A stretch of 64,000 nt of DNA from positions 166,772,394-166,836,393 of the forward strand of contig CP136069.1 in assembly GCA_032622095.1 (NCBI GenBank), read 5' to 3'. The translations under genes and the position numbers were made by a program. Below the pieces are notes generated by a model. The model made no database searches and was not told the origin of the DNA. It worked only from the letters and a program-made list of their open reading frames with translations. Shown here one piece after another: positions 50,383 through 62,833 of the stretch. Position 1 is the stretch's first letter; each line of letters begins with the position of its first letter. This DNA comes from Siphonodentalium dalli (lineage: Eukaryota > Mollusca > Scaphopoda > Gadilida > Siphonodentaliidae).

Positions 50383-52106
50383 TGAAAAATAATCGAAAAA
50401 GGGCCATAACTCTGTTAAAAGATATTGGACCAACATCCGGATACCATTATTTTTAGTAGACCTTAGATGCCTTCATTCGCTAGAGATTTCGCGGTCCTCC
50501 TCCCATTAGTTTCTGAGTATTTCCAATTAAACAGAAAACGGCCGCAGTAGAAAAACAATATACTTCCTTGGTTACACCATGGAAGTATAATAATAGGAAC
50601 AATCATGAGTGAAAAGAATCGCAGTTTATGGACGGAAAATATAAAGTATGGTGATTATATGTTGTCCTAACATGTGTAGGTTGATCTCAAGTGTTTGGAC
50701 GTGACCCCACCCCTGCCTCGAAATTGGGTGACGGGATTGGGAAAACATCAACCCCTGGCACAAAATGCTAAGTTTGAGGCCCCGTAACTCCGTTAGTTTC
50801 CAACGGATTTTAAAATTGTTTCCATTTTTGTGATTTGCTGCTAACATAGATTACATAGTATAAATTTCATCTGATTTGGAGACGGATAACACTTTGATTA
50901 TTGGAAAGCATATGGGCCCAAATTAAAACTTGGACGGCCAAAATCTCCGCCATTTTTCAACGGATTTACGATCTGTTTTCAGCTTCCAGATCGGCTGATG
51001 TTGCAAATGTTATATTCCAAGTTTAATCCGATTCCGAGAAGAATTAAAAATTGGTACCACGGACCACCCCTCCCCAGACCCACAATACTGAACCGACACT
51101 GGACAAATTTGGCCCACCGCGTGCCGTCTTCAGTCCGTACGCATTTTCGTATCAGATGACATCCTATGTTCGATATCTTCGGAGGAGATGTGTTATCAAG
51201 CACACGGGCCCAAAATTGCAAAGTTTGAGGGGCCGCAATTCTTTCAGTTTTTGATGGATTTTCGAAATTATTTCACTTTCTAGATCGGCTGATGTTGCAG
51301 ATGTTAGATTCCAAGTTTCATCTGATTCCGAGAAGAATTAAAAATTGGTACCACGGACCACCCCTCCCCAGACCCACAATAATGAACCGACACTGGCAAA
51401 ATTTAGCCCACCGCGTGCCCTCTTCAGTCCGCACACATTGGCGTATCAGATGACATCCTATGTTCGATATCTTCGGAGGAGATGTGTTATCAAGCACATG
51501 GGCCCAAATTGCAAACTTTGAGGGCCCGTAACTCTAGCATTTCTTCTCGGATTTCAAAAATCCTTTCCGGTATGAGTTTGTTTTCGTTCGGGAAATACAT
51601 AAACTTAAATATATGAATGTCAATAAAAAATTTATTTTTCAAAAAATTTGCCCCCCACCCCAGTGTCAAAATATATGTCCGACCCTGTCAAATTTTCCTT
51701 CTCTGACTAAACTGACAACGGTCAACACGACTATGAAAACCACATGCAGTTATCTGGAATGATACAAGAGGACAACATAGTACAATCAAATAGAGGTTTG
51801 CCAACTATGGGCGGTAACTCCTCAGGGAAAGCGCGGACACAAGTTCTGATGCCCGTGGGCAGTAGGGCATATCGAGATGTGCATACAGTCCAATTTTCGA
51901 TGCTCTGCTCCTTATAATTTCCGAGATAATCAAATGACATTTTTTCAGATAAAGGGAGATAACTCCTCGGGGAAAACGCGGACAATATTCGTTATGCGAC
52001 GATGGCATACAACTCTTTGATCCCAAGATACGTGCCAAGTTTTAGTTTGCTACTCCTGTTACTTTTCGAGTAATAAGGGTTGCAAAAGTGTCCAGTATAA
52101 TAATAA
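50383..52106 (+). repeat. B unit, block 4 (1724 bp)
   Basis: A clean B copy, 4-7 bp shorter than the two at 18883 and 20614. It is the best reference for the B subtype in this window. It has one visible private change (TTATTTCAC near 51270 where the others read TTATTCCAC). Confidence 0.9.
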
Positions 52107-52326
52107 TGAAAAATAATCGAAAAAGGGCCATAACTCTGTTAAAAGATATTGGACCAACATCCGGATACCATTATTTTTAGTAGACCTTAGATGCCTTCAT
52201 TCGCTAGAGATTTCGCGGTCCTCCTCCCATTAGTTTCTGAGTATTTCCAATTAAACAGAAAACGGCCGCAGTAGAAAAACAATATACTTCCTTGGTTACA
52301 CCATGGAAGTATAATAATAATAATAA
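52107..52326 (+). repeat. Mini-unit (220 bp) at the second B-to-A switch
   Basis: Head-only module with hairpin start at 52283, matching the mini-units at 22342 and 39570 in length and content. Confidence 0.9.
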
Positions 52327-54041
52327 TGAAAAATAATCGAAAAAGGGCCATAACTCTGTTAAAAGATATTGGACCAACATCCGGATACCATTATTTTTAG
52401 TAGACCTTAGATGCCTTCATTCGCTAGAGATTTCGCGGTCCTCCTCCCATTAGTTTCTGAGTATTTCCAATTAAACAGAAAACGGCCGCAGTAGAAAAAC
52501 AATATACTTCCTTGGTTACACCATGGAAGTATAATAATAGGATCAATCATGAGTGGAAAGAATCGCAGTTTATGGACGGAAAATATGAAGTATGGTGATT
52601 ATATGTTGTCCTAATATGTGTAGGTTGATCTCAAGTGTTTGGACGTGACCCCACCCCTGCCTCGAAATTGGGTGACGGGATTGGGAAAACATCAACCCCT
52701 GGCACAAACTGCTAAGTTTGAGGCCCCGTAACTTCGTCAGTTTCCAACGGATTTTAAAGTTGTTTCCAGTTTTGTGATTTGCGGCTGACATAGATTGCAT
52801 AGTATAAATTTCATCTGATTTGGATACGGATAACACTTTGATTATTGGAAAGCATATGGGCCCAAATTCAAACTTGTACGGCCAAGATCTCCGCCATTTT
52901 CCAACGTATTTACGATCTGTGTTCAGCTTCGAGATCGGCTGATGTTGCAGATATTATATTCCAAGTTTCATCTGATTCCGAGAAGAATTAAAATTCGGCA
53001 CCACGGACCACCCCTCCCCAGACCCACAATAATGAACCGACACTGGCAACATTTGGCCCACCGCGTGCCGTCTCCAGTCCGTACGCATTTTCGTATCAGA
53101 TGACATCCTATGTTCGATATCTTCGGAGGAGATGTGTTATCAAGCACATGGGCCCAAAATTGCAAAGTTTGAGGGCCCGCGATTCTTTTAGTTTTCGATG
53201 GATTTTCGAAATTCGTCCAGTTTCTAGATCGGCTGATGTTGCAGATGTTATATTCCAAGTTTCATCTGATTCCGAGAAGAATTAAAAATTGGTACCACGG
53301 ACCACCCCTCCCCAGACCCACAATAATGAACCGACACTGGCAAAATTTGGCCCACCGCGTGCCCTCTTCCGTCCGCACACGTTGGCGTATCAGCTGACAT
53401 CCAAACTTCGACATCTTCGGAGGAGATGTGTTATCAAGCACATGGGCCCAAATTGCAAACTTTGAGGGCCCGTAACTCTTGCATTTCTTCTCGGATTTCA
53501 AAAATCCTTTCCGGTATGAGTTTGTTTTCGTTCGGGAAATACATAAACTTAAATATATGAATGTCAATCAAAATTTTATTTTGCAAACAATTTGCCCCCC
53601 CACCCCAGTGTCAAAATATATGTCCGACCCTGTCAAAATTTCCTTCTCTGACTAAACTGACAACGGTCAACACGATTATGAAAACCACATGCAGTTATCT
53701 GGAATGATACAAGAGGACAACAGAGTACAATCAAATAGAGGTTTGCCAACTATGGGCGGTAACTCCTCAGGGAAAGCGCGGACACAAGTTCTGAAGCCCG
53801 TGGGCAGTAGGGCATATCGAGATGTGTATACAGTCCAATTTTCGATGCTCTGCTCCTTATAATTTCCGAGATAATAAAATGACATTTTTTCATATAAAGG
53901 GAGATAACTCCACGGGGTAAATGCGGACAATATCCGTTATGAGCCAAAGGCATAGAACTCATTTACCCCAACATACTTACCAAACTTGAGTTTTCTAGTA
54001 CTAATACATTCCGAGATTTGGGCGTTGAAAAATACTGTAGT

Positions 54042-54069
<28 letters not shown>
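52327..54069 (+). repeat. A unit, block 4 (1743 bp)
   Basis: Single A unit with a seven-base C run near 53595. It is followed by another head-only module rather than by an L head. Confidence 0.95.
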
Positions 54070-54072
<3 letters not shown>

Positions 54073-54281
54073 AAAATAATCGAAAAAGGGCCATAACTCT
54101 GTTAAAAGATATTGGACCAACATCCGGATACCATTATTTTTAGTAGACCTTAGATGCCTTCATTCGCTAGAGATTTCGCGGTCCTCCTCCCATTAGTTTC
54201 TGAGTATTTCCAATTAAACAGAAAACGGCCGCAGTAGAAAAACAATATACTTCCTTGGTTACACCATGGAAGTATAATAAT
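54070..54281 (+). repeat. Mini-unit (212 bp) at the A-to-D switch
   Basis: Head with hairpin from 54246 and a short ATA run that passes directly into a family D head (ATTGGAAAAAAATAA). The change between two diverged families therefore falls at the same place as the changes between subtypes. Confidence 0.9.
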
Positions 54282-55670
54282 ATTGGAAAAAAATAATAAA
54301 TTGAATAACAATATACTTCCATATTAAAATATGGAAGTATAATAAGGGAATCGCGCGAAATTGATTGGTATGTCGATATTATGGTTTATTGACATTTCTG
54401 TGTTCAGTTGGAACGTTCTGGTGTGACCTCCACCCATGCCTCGAAATTTGGTGACGTGGATAGAAAAGTCGCCATATATCGGCCAATTTTCGAGATATCG
54501 AGCTAATTTTTGCGTCATTGTGTTCGTATGCGATGCCCCTTTATTATTTAGCAGGGTTCTGGTAAGGTATTGTGGCGATATTTTACTATGTAGGCCAATA
54601 TGTATGTTGTTCAGTACATACTTTTCGAATATCTCTGGCCTCTATCGACATAATACGGCAAGTAGGTAATCATTTAGAAGTACTAGAAATTCCCCATCGG
54701 ATGACACCAAAAACGTGACGATTGGTTGAAGGAATTTAAATCCACAGTGCATCTTCTGTAAACTTGATAAGAATGAAGTGGCCACACTTTCTACATTTGT
54801 CAACCGATTCACAAAATTCACTCATAATGGCCCTCAGTACATATTATAGATACTTCACAACAATTTTGGTTCAAATCGGAGACAATAAAAAAATGACAAA
54901 TTTTGACCCCTTCCCTAGTGCGGACAAATTTCATTGGATCTTGGTCAAAATTTCACCATTTCATCTTCTCTCTATGGACAACACACTCACATAAACCAAA
55001 TCCAGTTTATATGCGTCGTCTAGGAGGAGATAGAGTCATAAGCACTTTCTCCTCAATTGATGTATGAATACAATTTTCGATGGTCTGTAACTTGGACATT
55101 TCTCAACCGATTTACAAAATTCTTTCAGGAGGATCATTAGTACGTCCTATAGATACACGACAGTAAAAATAGTTGAAATCATCGCAAAAAAAATTTGCGA
55201 AAATTTTGCCCCCACCTAAACCCCAAAAATATAAGTTCGTCCCTGTTCAAAACTTGTTTTCGTATCAAGTTGCTAATGATTAACTGCATAGAAGCTCTCA
55301 AATTTGGATATCCTGCATGCCATAGCCAGACACAGGATATGAAATAAATCGAGTTTGGCTAACCATGGGCGACAACTCTGTGGCGAAAGCGCGGACATAA
55401 ATTGTAATGCATTCACCCAATAGGGCATACTGAGTTGTACATATGGTCCAAATTTGGAGTCTCTGCTGCTCATATGTTTCGAGATACAGCAAACCCATTT
55501 GTTCACAAAAGGGGAGATAACTCTGAAAATCAAGCGCGGACAATATCCTATATAGTCTATTGACCTAGAATTATTATAGGTCTATATACGTACGAAATTC
55601 CAGATCTCTATATATTGTACTTCCAGAGATATAAGAGTTACAAAATTGCTAAGAATAATAATAATAATAA
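54282..55670 (+). repeat. D unit 1 (1389 bp)
   Basis: Family D copy with hairpin at 54312-54341. It shares with A units the TGCCTCGAAATT...GGTGACG block (near 54436), AGGAGGAGAT-like and TCTCAACCGATTT words, the C-rich tract and the paired GACAACTC/GATAACTC monomers. It lacks the block of 290 bp monomers that makes A units longer. The ATA tract at the end leads into L5. It is nearly identical to D5. Confidence 0.9.
54312..54341. other. D-type head hairpin (14 bp stem, AA loop)
   Basis: A nearly perfect palindrome: TATACTTCCATATT pairs with AATATGGAAGTATA around AA. Other copies are at 58561-58590, 59937-59966, 60005-60034, 61402-61431, 62799-62828 and 62864-62893, all unchanged by eye. Its outer nine pairs are the same as in the A-type hairpin, while the inner part is different. 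Confidence 0.95.
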
Positions 55671-55680
55671 CTAGAGGGTT

Positions 55681-56130
55681 AAAATTCTGGCCTGCAGAAT
55701 TTTGATACTTCCATATAAATTCCCCATCCCCGATCACCATCCATAATTCAATCCTCCACCCACCGCTATTCAATCCTTACGCTTAAACCGCTTCATAACC
55801 CTGATATTTCAATAAGAACAACCTTAGTCGTAGCCGATCCATAATCACAACCCTTTCCATAGACATATATACAGCACTTAACTCTAACCCAATAAAATAC
55901 CCTGAACATATTCATTACCCTCCTGCAAACCATATCCATAGCTATACATTGACCTTACCATAACCCTTTCGATAAGCCTAGTCATACGTACACACGTACC
56001 CAAAACCAAATCCTTTGTAACACTGACACCATCACAATTTTGACATTCACAATTTCCACAACTGTAACCCAATTTATAAACCACATCATGTCCATAACAT
56101 TAACATTAAACATAACCCTGATCTACACAT
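55681..56130. other. G-poor segment with scattered AACCCT words
   Basis: The plus strand is rich in A, C and T and poor in G. Words such as ATAACCCT, CAACCCT and TAACCCA recur roughly every 20-60 bp (near 55796, 55848, 55948 and 56110). AACCCT is the complement of the TTAGGG telomere word, but here it is never in tandem. It may be a decayed minisatellite. Confidence 0.5.
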
Positions 56131-56640
56131 ATATATAATCCTATACTTAATGTATTATATAGTCAACAGGGTATAACATATTAAATATGAGTCAAAGAAT
56201 TCTGACCGGAAATTATGCTATTGATTAATATTGATTTCATTTCGAATATCTACTGGTCTAAAAATGTGTGGTTGTTCAGCTAACGAACAATAGTGGTTAC
56301 TTTTACCAGTGACCAGGTCTGTTCTAAAAATAAATCAATAACTTGTCCCAATTAAACATCTCATTTCATAATGAAATATTTGAAATAAATTCAATATGAG
56401 TTGATAGAAGTCTTTCCGGACAAGGGTCTTTAATTCATATTTATCATTTTGTATCCACAAAACTATTTCAAACTTGTTATTTAAAGAGTTAGTCATATTC
56501 TTAACCATTCACATTAAATTTTATAACTGTATACTCTCATCCGGGAGTATTTTTCTACATGATAAGTGAATGCATGTAATATCTATCGGGCACTTAATCT
56601 TGATTAACTCATTGGGCATTCATTTGAAAAGTTAAACAAA
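56131..56640. other. Single-copy AT-rich stretch in L5
   Basis: No match to other parts of the window was noticed. There is no convincing frame, RNA motif or terminal repeat. A short palindrome-like CTCATCCGGGAGTA lies near 56537. Confidence 0.4.
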
Positions 56641-57660
56641 TTCACCGAATTTCCACGTGGATAGTACCGACCACATCCAATTTGTTTTATCTCAATTTCT
56701 CCATTTTGTTCTTTGCGAGTTTAACTTGAAGTTGCCAAAAGCCTCGACCAACCGGTGCGTGTTCTCCGTTAGACGGATGGCTTTTATACCACAGTCAAAC
56801 TTTCAGGATGTATCTATTGTATACTGATGCAGATGCTCATAGATTTCACTCACTCCTTCATTATCCAGCCTGAAATTCGACTTTTGCCATATATCGATGT
56901 AGGCTGTGTTCCTATGCATGTAGTATGTATTACGCTATATATCGTCGCCACGAGTGAATCATTTGCTCTAAAACTTAAGAAATCGCACCAAAGTTGGGCG
57001 TTGGTTGATATCCCTTATCACAACCACACGTCAACAAAATTTTATATCCATATTTTATTTTTCCAAGTATTTTTAGACTTTTGGTTTTTGTTGGAATTTG
57101 CCAATATGTACCCACCTGAACACAAGCTGTCCTTTAGTCAGGTTGCTCTGTGAGTAGAAGGGTCAAACTTTGGGATATTAACAAAAATATATCAACGTAC
57201 CTGCTCCTGCATTACCTCGCTCCTTCATTAACCCTTTAGGATTTGGCCAGAAAAGTAGCTTAGTGATACAGCACTTAAATATACGTGTTAACATTACAAA
57301 GCCTCGCCACGGGTTAACCTTCAACCTTAGGGCAAATTAAGCAGATATCGATAAGTTGCGCTTGGATACTATCTATCATATCCACTATTCAAAATTTTGT
57401 TATATCGATGTTTGATTTTTAGACAATTTTTCCCCCTTTGATTTTCGTTGGAAATTGAAAAAAGTCTGAACTCACCGGAAGCTAGCATGCTGTTTGATAG
57501 TTCACTGGTACAGTAGAGCTGTCAAACTTTGGGGGGCTACCTACGGGATAATGCAGTACCTGCTCCTACATTAACCTTGCTCATCAATTAGGCCGTTGGA
57601 TTTGGCGCCAAAAATAAGTCATTTTTATTGTCGATGTCGTAGATCGGTAACGGTTAGGGA
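56640..57660 (+). repeat. About 357 bp monomers, three diverged copies, in L5
   Basis: CCACATCCAA near 56670, CACAACCACACG near 57018 and CATATCCACTATTC near 57376 mark three monomers about 355 bp apart. CGCCACGAG and CGCCACGGG recur 359 bp apart (56945 and 57304). The same words occur in the L1-L4 dimer (for example TGTCACGAGTAAACC near 1326), showing that L5 and L1-L4 share ancestry. Confidence 0.7.
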
Positions 57661-57739
57661 AAAAAACTTATAAATGCTATATTCCGGTGCGAATCACTCT
57701 TCCCATTCGGAAAAAGCAATAAAAATATTATACCGCTGG

Positions 57740-57880
57740 ACTTGTTTTTTGTTTTTTGTATTTTGTTTTTTTTTGTGCAAAATCTGCCGTTTACATCCGC
57801 CACCCGTCAGCCTGGTCTCACCACCCTCGGCCTGGTCTCACCACCCCGACCTGGTATCATTACCCAGCATGGTTTCCTCG
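57740..57880 (+). repeat. T-rich stretch and a 20 bp minisatellite
   Basis: Runs of T broken by single G or A (57743-57775) are followed by three to four imperfect copies of a roughly 20 bp repeat with core CCTGGT(C/A)TCA at 57811, 57831 and 57850. Confidence 0.7.
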
Positions 57881-57937
57881 CCTTCCCGGTTATGCTTCAT
57901 CCTCTCCCATGCTCCTTCATTAGCCAAATTATTAAAT

Positions 57938-58530
57938 TTTCGATGTGTTAAAACTTTGTCATTTCTCAACCGATTTCCAAAATTCTTTCAGGAGGATCAT
58001 CAGTACGTCCTATAGATACACGACAGTAAAAGTAGTTGAAATCATCGGAAAAAAAAAATTAGAAAATTTTGCCCCCACCCAAACCCCAAAAATATAAGTC
58101 CGTTCCTGTTCAAAACTTATTTGCATAGAAAGTTGCTAATAAGTAACTGCATAGAAGCCCTCATATCTGGCTACCTTGAATTTTATAGACGGACACAGGA
58201 TATGAAATAAATCGAATTTTGCGAATCATGGTCGACAACTCTGTAGGGAAAGCTCGGACATAAATTGTAATGCATGGACCCAATAGGGCATACTGAGTTG
58301 TACCTATGGTCCAAATTTCAAGTTGCTGCTATTCATACTTTCCGAGATACTGCAACCCCCATTTTTACACATAAAGGGAGATAACTGTGCAAAGCAAGTT
58401 AGGACAAAATCATATATAGTCCGAGTACCTACAACTATCATAGGGCTATAAACATACCAAAATCCAGCGCTCTATCTCTCATACTTCCTGAGATATAAGG
58501 GTTATAAAATTGCTTAGTATAATAAATAAT
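57938..58530 (+). repeat. Family D tail attached to L5
   Basis: From TTCGATGTGTTAAAAC onward this matches the tail of D2 (59322-59906), including AAAAAATTAGAAAATT-like sequence and GGGAGATAACTG. Relative to the A family, the head-tail joint lies some 50 bp further into the equivalent monomer. Confidence 0.85.
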
Positions 58531-59906
58531 ATTGGAAAAAAATAATAAATTGAATAACAATATACTTCCATATTAAAATATGGAAGTATAATAAGGGAAT
58601 CGCGCGGAATTGATTGTAATGTCGATTGTATGGTTTATTGATATTTCTGTGTTCAGTTGGAACGTTCTGGTGAGACCCCGACCCATGCCTCGAAATTTGG
58701 TGACGCGGGTAGAAAAGTCGCCATAAATCGGCCAATTTTGGAGATATCGAGCTAATGTTTGCGTCATTGTGTTCGTATTGGATGCCCCTATAATATTTAC
58801 TAGGGTTTTGGTGAGGTATTGCGCCGATATTTTACTATGTAGGCCAAAATGTATGTCGTTCAGTTCATACTTATCGGATATCTCTCGCCTCTATCGACAT
58901 ATTACGGCAAGTAGGTAATCGTTTAGAAGTACTGAAAATTCCCCATCGAATGACACCAAACACGTGACGATTGGTTGAAGGAATTCAAATTCATAGTGCA
59001 TCTTCTGTAAACTTGAAAAAAATGAAGGGGCCACAATTTCTACATTTTTCAACCGATTCACAAAATTCACTCATAGTGAAACTCTGTACATCTTATAGAT
59101 ACTTCACAACAATTTTGGTTCAAATCGGAGACAAAAAAAATATGACAATTTTTGCCCCCTCCCTAATACGGATCAATGTTTTTGGATCTTGGTCAAAATT
59201 GCACCATTTCGTCTTCTTTCTATGGATAACACGCTCGCATAAACCAAATCCAGTTCACATGCGTTGTCTAGGAGAAGATCTGGACACAAGCACTTTCTAC
59301 ACACAGACTTTATTAGTCCATATTCGATGTGTTAAAACTTTGTCATTTCTCAACCGATTTCCAAAATTCTTTCAGGAGGATCATCAGTACGTCCTATAGA
59401 TACACGACAGTAAAAGTAGTTGAAATCATCGGAAAAAAAAAATAGAAAATTTTGCCCCCACCCAAACCCCAAAAATATAAGTCCGTTCCTGTTCAAAACT
59501 TATTTGCATAGAAAGTTGCTAATAAGTAACTGCATAGAAGCCCTCATATCTGGCTACCTTGAATTTTATAGACGGACACAGGATATGAAATAAATCGAAT
59601 TTTGCGAATCATGGTCGACAACTCTGTAGGGAAAGCTCGGACATAAATTGTAATGCATGGACCCAATAGGGCATACTGAGTTGTACCTATGGTCCAAATT
59701 TCAAGTTGCTGCTATTCATACTTTCCGAGATACTGCAACCCCCATTTTTACACATAAAGGGAGATAACTGTGCAAAGCAAGTTAGGACAAAATCATATAT
59801 AGTCCTACAACTATCATAGGGCTATAAACATACCAAAATCCAGCGCTCTATCTCTCATACTTCCTGAGATATAAGGGTTATAAAATTGCTTAGTATAATA
59901 AATAAT
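58531..59906 (+). repeat. D unit 2 (1376 bp)
   Basis: A more diverged D copy, with GAGACCCCGACCC near 58672 where D1 has GTGACCTCCACCC, and many single-base changes. Its tail matches the L5 tail better than the D1 tail, so L5 and D2 form one subtype. The head-to-tail zone near 59300 (CTACACACAGACTTTATTAG) is private to it. Confidence 0.85.
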
Positions 59907-59974
59907 ATTGGAAAAAAATAATAAATTGAATAACAATATACTTCCATATTAAAATATGGAAGTATAATAATAAT
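59907..59974 (+). repeat. Family D mini-unit (68 bp)
   Basis: Only the D head (ATTGGAAAAAAATAA), the hairpin at 59937-59966 and an ATA run, joined straight to the next D head. It marks the change from the D2 subtype to the D3/D4 subtype. Confidence 0.9.
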
Positions 59975-61371
59975 ATTGGAAAAAAATAATAAATTGAATA
60001 ACAATATACTTCCATATTAAAATATGGAAGTATAATAAGGGAATCGCGTGAAATTGATTGGTATGTCGATATTATGGTTTATTGACATTTCTGTGTTCAG
60101 TTTGAACGTTCTGGTGTGACCTCCACCCATGCCTCGAAATTTGGTGACGTGGATAGAAAAGTCGCCATATCTCGGCCAATTTTTGAGATATCTTGCTAAT
60201 TTTTGCGTCATTGTGTTCGTATTTGATGCCCCTATAATATTTACCAGGGTTTTGGTGAGGTATTGTGCCGATATTTTATAATGTAGGCCAATATGTATGT
60301 TGTTCTATTCATACTTTTCGAATATCTCTCGCCTCTATCGACATAATACGGCAAGTAGGTAATCGTTTAGAAGTACTAGAAATTCCCCATCGAATGACAC
60401 CAAACACGTGACGATTGGTTGAAGGAATTTAAATTCATAGTGCATTTTCTGTAAACTTGAAAAAAAGGAAGTGGCCACAATTTCTACATTTCTCAACCGA
60501 TTCATAAAATTCACTCATAATGACACTCAGTACATCTTATAGATACTTCACAACAATTTTAGTTCAAATCAGCGACCAAAAACAATTGACAAATTTTGAC
60601 CCCCTCCCTAGTGCGGACAAATTTCATTGGACCTTGGTCAAAATTTCACCATTTCATCTTCTCTCTATAGATAAGACGCTCACATAAACCAAATCCAGTT
60701 TATATGCGTCGTCTAGGAGGAGATAGAGTCAAAAGCACTTTCTCCTCAATTGATGTATGAATACAATGTTCGATGGTCTGTAACTTGGACATTTCTCAAC
60801 CGATTTACAAAATTCTTTCAGGAGGATCATTGGTACGTCCTATAGATACACGACAGTAAAAATAGTTGAAATCATCGCAAAAAAAAAATTGCAAAAATTT
60901 TGCCCCCACCCAAACCCCAAAAATATAAGTCCGTCCCTGTTCAAAACTTTTTTTCGTATCAAGTTGCTAATGATTAACTGCATAGAAGATCTCAAATCTG
61001 GATACCTTGCATGCCATAGCCAGACACAGGATATGAAATAAATCGAGTTTTGCGAACCATGGGCGACAACTCTGTGGCGAAAGCGCGGACATAAATTGTA
61101 ATGCATTCACCCAATAGGGCATAATGAGGTGCACATATGGTCCATATTTGGAGTCTCTGCTGCTCATACTTTTCGAGATACAGCATCCCTATTTTTTCAC
61201 AAAAGGGGAGATAACTCTGTAAATCAAGGGCGGACAATATCCTATATAGTCTATTGACCTAGAATTAGTATAGGTCTATATACGTACGAAATTACAGATC
61301 TCTATATATTGTACTTCCAGAGATATAAGAGTTACAAAATTGCTAAGAATAATAATAATAATAATAATAAT
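59975..61371 (+). repeat. D unit 3 (1397 bp)
   Basis: Begins a pair with D4 that looks identical over 1397 bp. Diagnostic states include GCATTTTCTGTAAAC near 60442 and GCGACCAAAAAC near 60573. Confidence 0.95.
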
Positions 61372-62768
61372 ATTGGAAAAAAATAATAAATTGAATAACA
61401 ATATACTTCCATATTAAAATATGGAAGTATAATAAGGGAATCGCGTGAAATTGATTGGTATGTCGATATTATGGTTTATTGACATTTCTGTGTTCAGTTT
61501 GAACGTTCTGGTGTGACCTCCACCCATGCCTCGAAATTTGGTGACGTGGATAGAAAAGTCGCCATATCTCGGCCAATTTTTGAGATATCTTGCTAATTTT
61601 TGCGTCATTGTGTTCGTATTTGATGCCCCTATAATATTTACCAGGGTTTTGGTGAGGTATTGTGCCGATATTTTATAATGTAGGCCAATATGTATGTTGT
61701 TCTATTCATACTTTTCGAATATCTCTCGCCTCTATCGACATAATACGGCAAGTAGGTAATCGTTTAGAAGTACTAGAAATTCCCCATCGAATGACACCAA
61801 ACACGTGACGATTGGTTGAAGGAATTTAAATTCATAGTGCATTTTCTGTAAACTTGAAAAAAAGGAAGTGGCCACAATTTCTACATTTCTCAACCGATTC
61901 ATAAAATTCACTCATAATGACACTCAGTACATCTTATAGATACTTCACAACAATTTTAGTTCAAATCAGCGACCAAAAACAATTGACAAATTTTGACCCC
62001 CTCCCTAGTGCGGACAAATTTCATTGGACCTTGGTCAAAATTTCACCATTTCATCTTCTCTCTATAGATAAGACGCTCACATAAACCAAATCCAGTTTAT
62101 ATGCGTCGTCTAGGAGGAGATAGAGTCAAAAGCACTTTCTCCTCAATTGATGTATGAATACAATGTTCGATGGTCTGTAACTTGGACATTTCTCAACCGA
62201 TTTACAAAATTCTTTCAGGAGGATCATTGGTACGTCCTATAGATACACGACAGTAAAAATAGTTGAAATCATCGCAAAAAAAAAATTGCAAAAATTTTGC
62301 CCCCACCCAAACCCCAAAAATATAAGTCCGTCCCTGTTCAAAACTTTTTTTCGTATCAAGTTGCTAATGATTAACTGCATAGAAGATCTCAAATCTGGAT
62401 ACCTTGCATGCCATAGCCAGACACAGGATATGAAATAAATCGAGTTTTGCGAACCATGGGCGACAACTCTGTGGCGAAAGCGCGGACATAAATTGTAATG
62501 CATTCACCCAATAGGGCATAATGAGGTGCACATATGGTCCATATTTGGAGTCTCTGCTGCTCATACTTTTCGAGATACAGCATCCCTATTTTTTCACAAA
62601 AGGGGAGATAACTCTGTAAATCAAGGGCGGACAATATCCTATATAGTCTATTGACCTAGAATTAGTATAGGTCTATATACGTACGAAATTACAGATCTCT
62701 ATATATTGTACTTCCAGAGATATAAGAGTTACAAAATTGCTAAGAATAATAATAATAATAATAATAAT
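61372..62768 (+). repeat. D unit 4 (1397 bp)
   Basis: Same length as D3 with no difference noticed by eye, so it is a recent tandem duplicate. Confidence 0.95.
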
Positions 62769-62833
62769 ATTGGAAAAAAATAATAAATTGAATAACAATA
62801 TACTTCCATATTAAAATATGGAAGTATAATAAT
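62769..62833 (+). repeat. Family D mini-unit (65 bp)
   Basis: Second head-only D module, with hairpin at 62799-62828. It lies between the D3/D4 subtype and D5, which belongs to the D1 subtype, so it again marks a subtype change. Confidence 0.9.

Larger units (their letters stand above)
55671..58530 (+). repeat. L5: long-head unit of family D (2860 bp)
   Basis: Starts CTAGAGG after an ATA tract exactly as L1-L4 do, has a lone left arm GATACTTCC, and ends with a normal D tail from about 57938. Between these lie a G-poor segment, about 500 bp found once in the window, a run of 357 bp-type monomers and a T-rich/minisatellite stretch. I see no tRNA-like unit in it. A 113-codon frame at 57674-58015 crosses the minisatellite and the head-tail joint and is not credible as a gene. 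Confidence 0.75.

Noticed and set aside
55681-56130. Interstitial telomere array
   Set aside because: AACCCT words are scattered at irregular intervals and never in tandem.
57674-58015. 113-codon frame in L5
   Set aside because: Low-complexity T-rich run and minisatellite translated, then the ordinary repeat tail. No domain.
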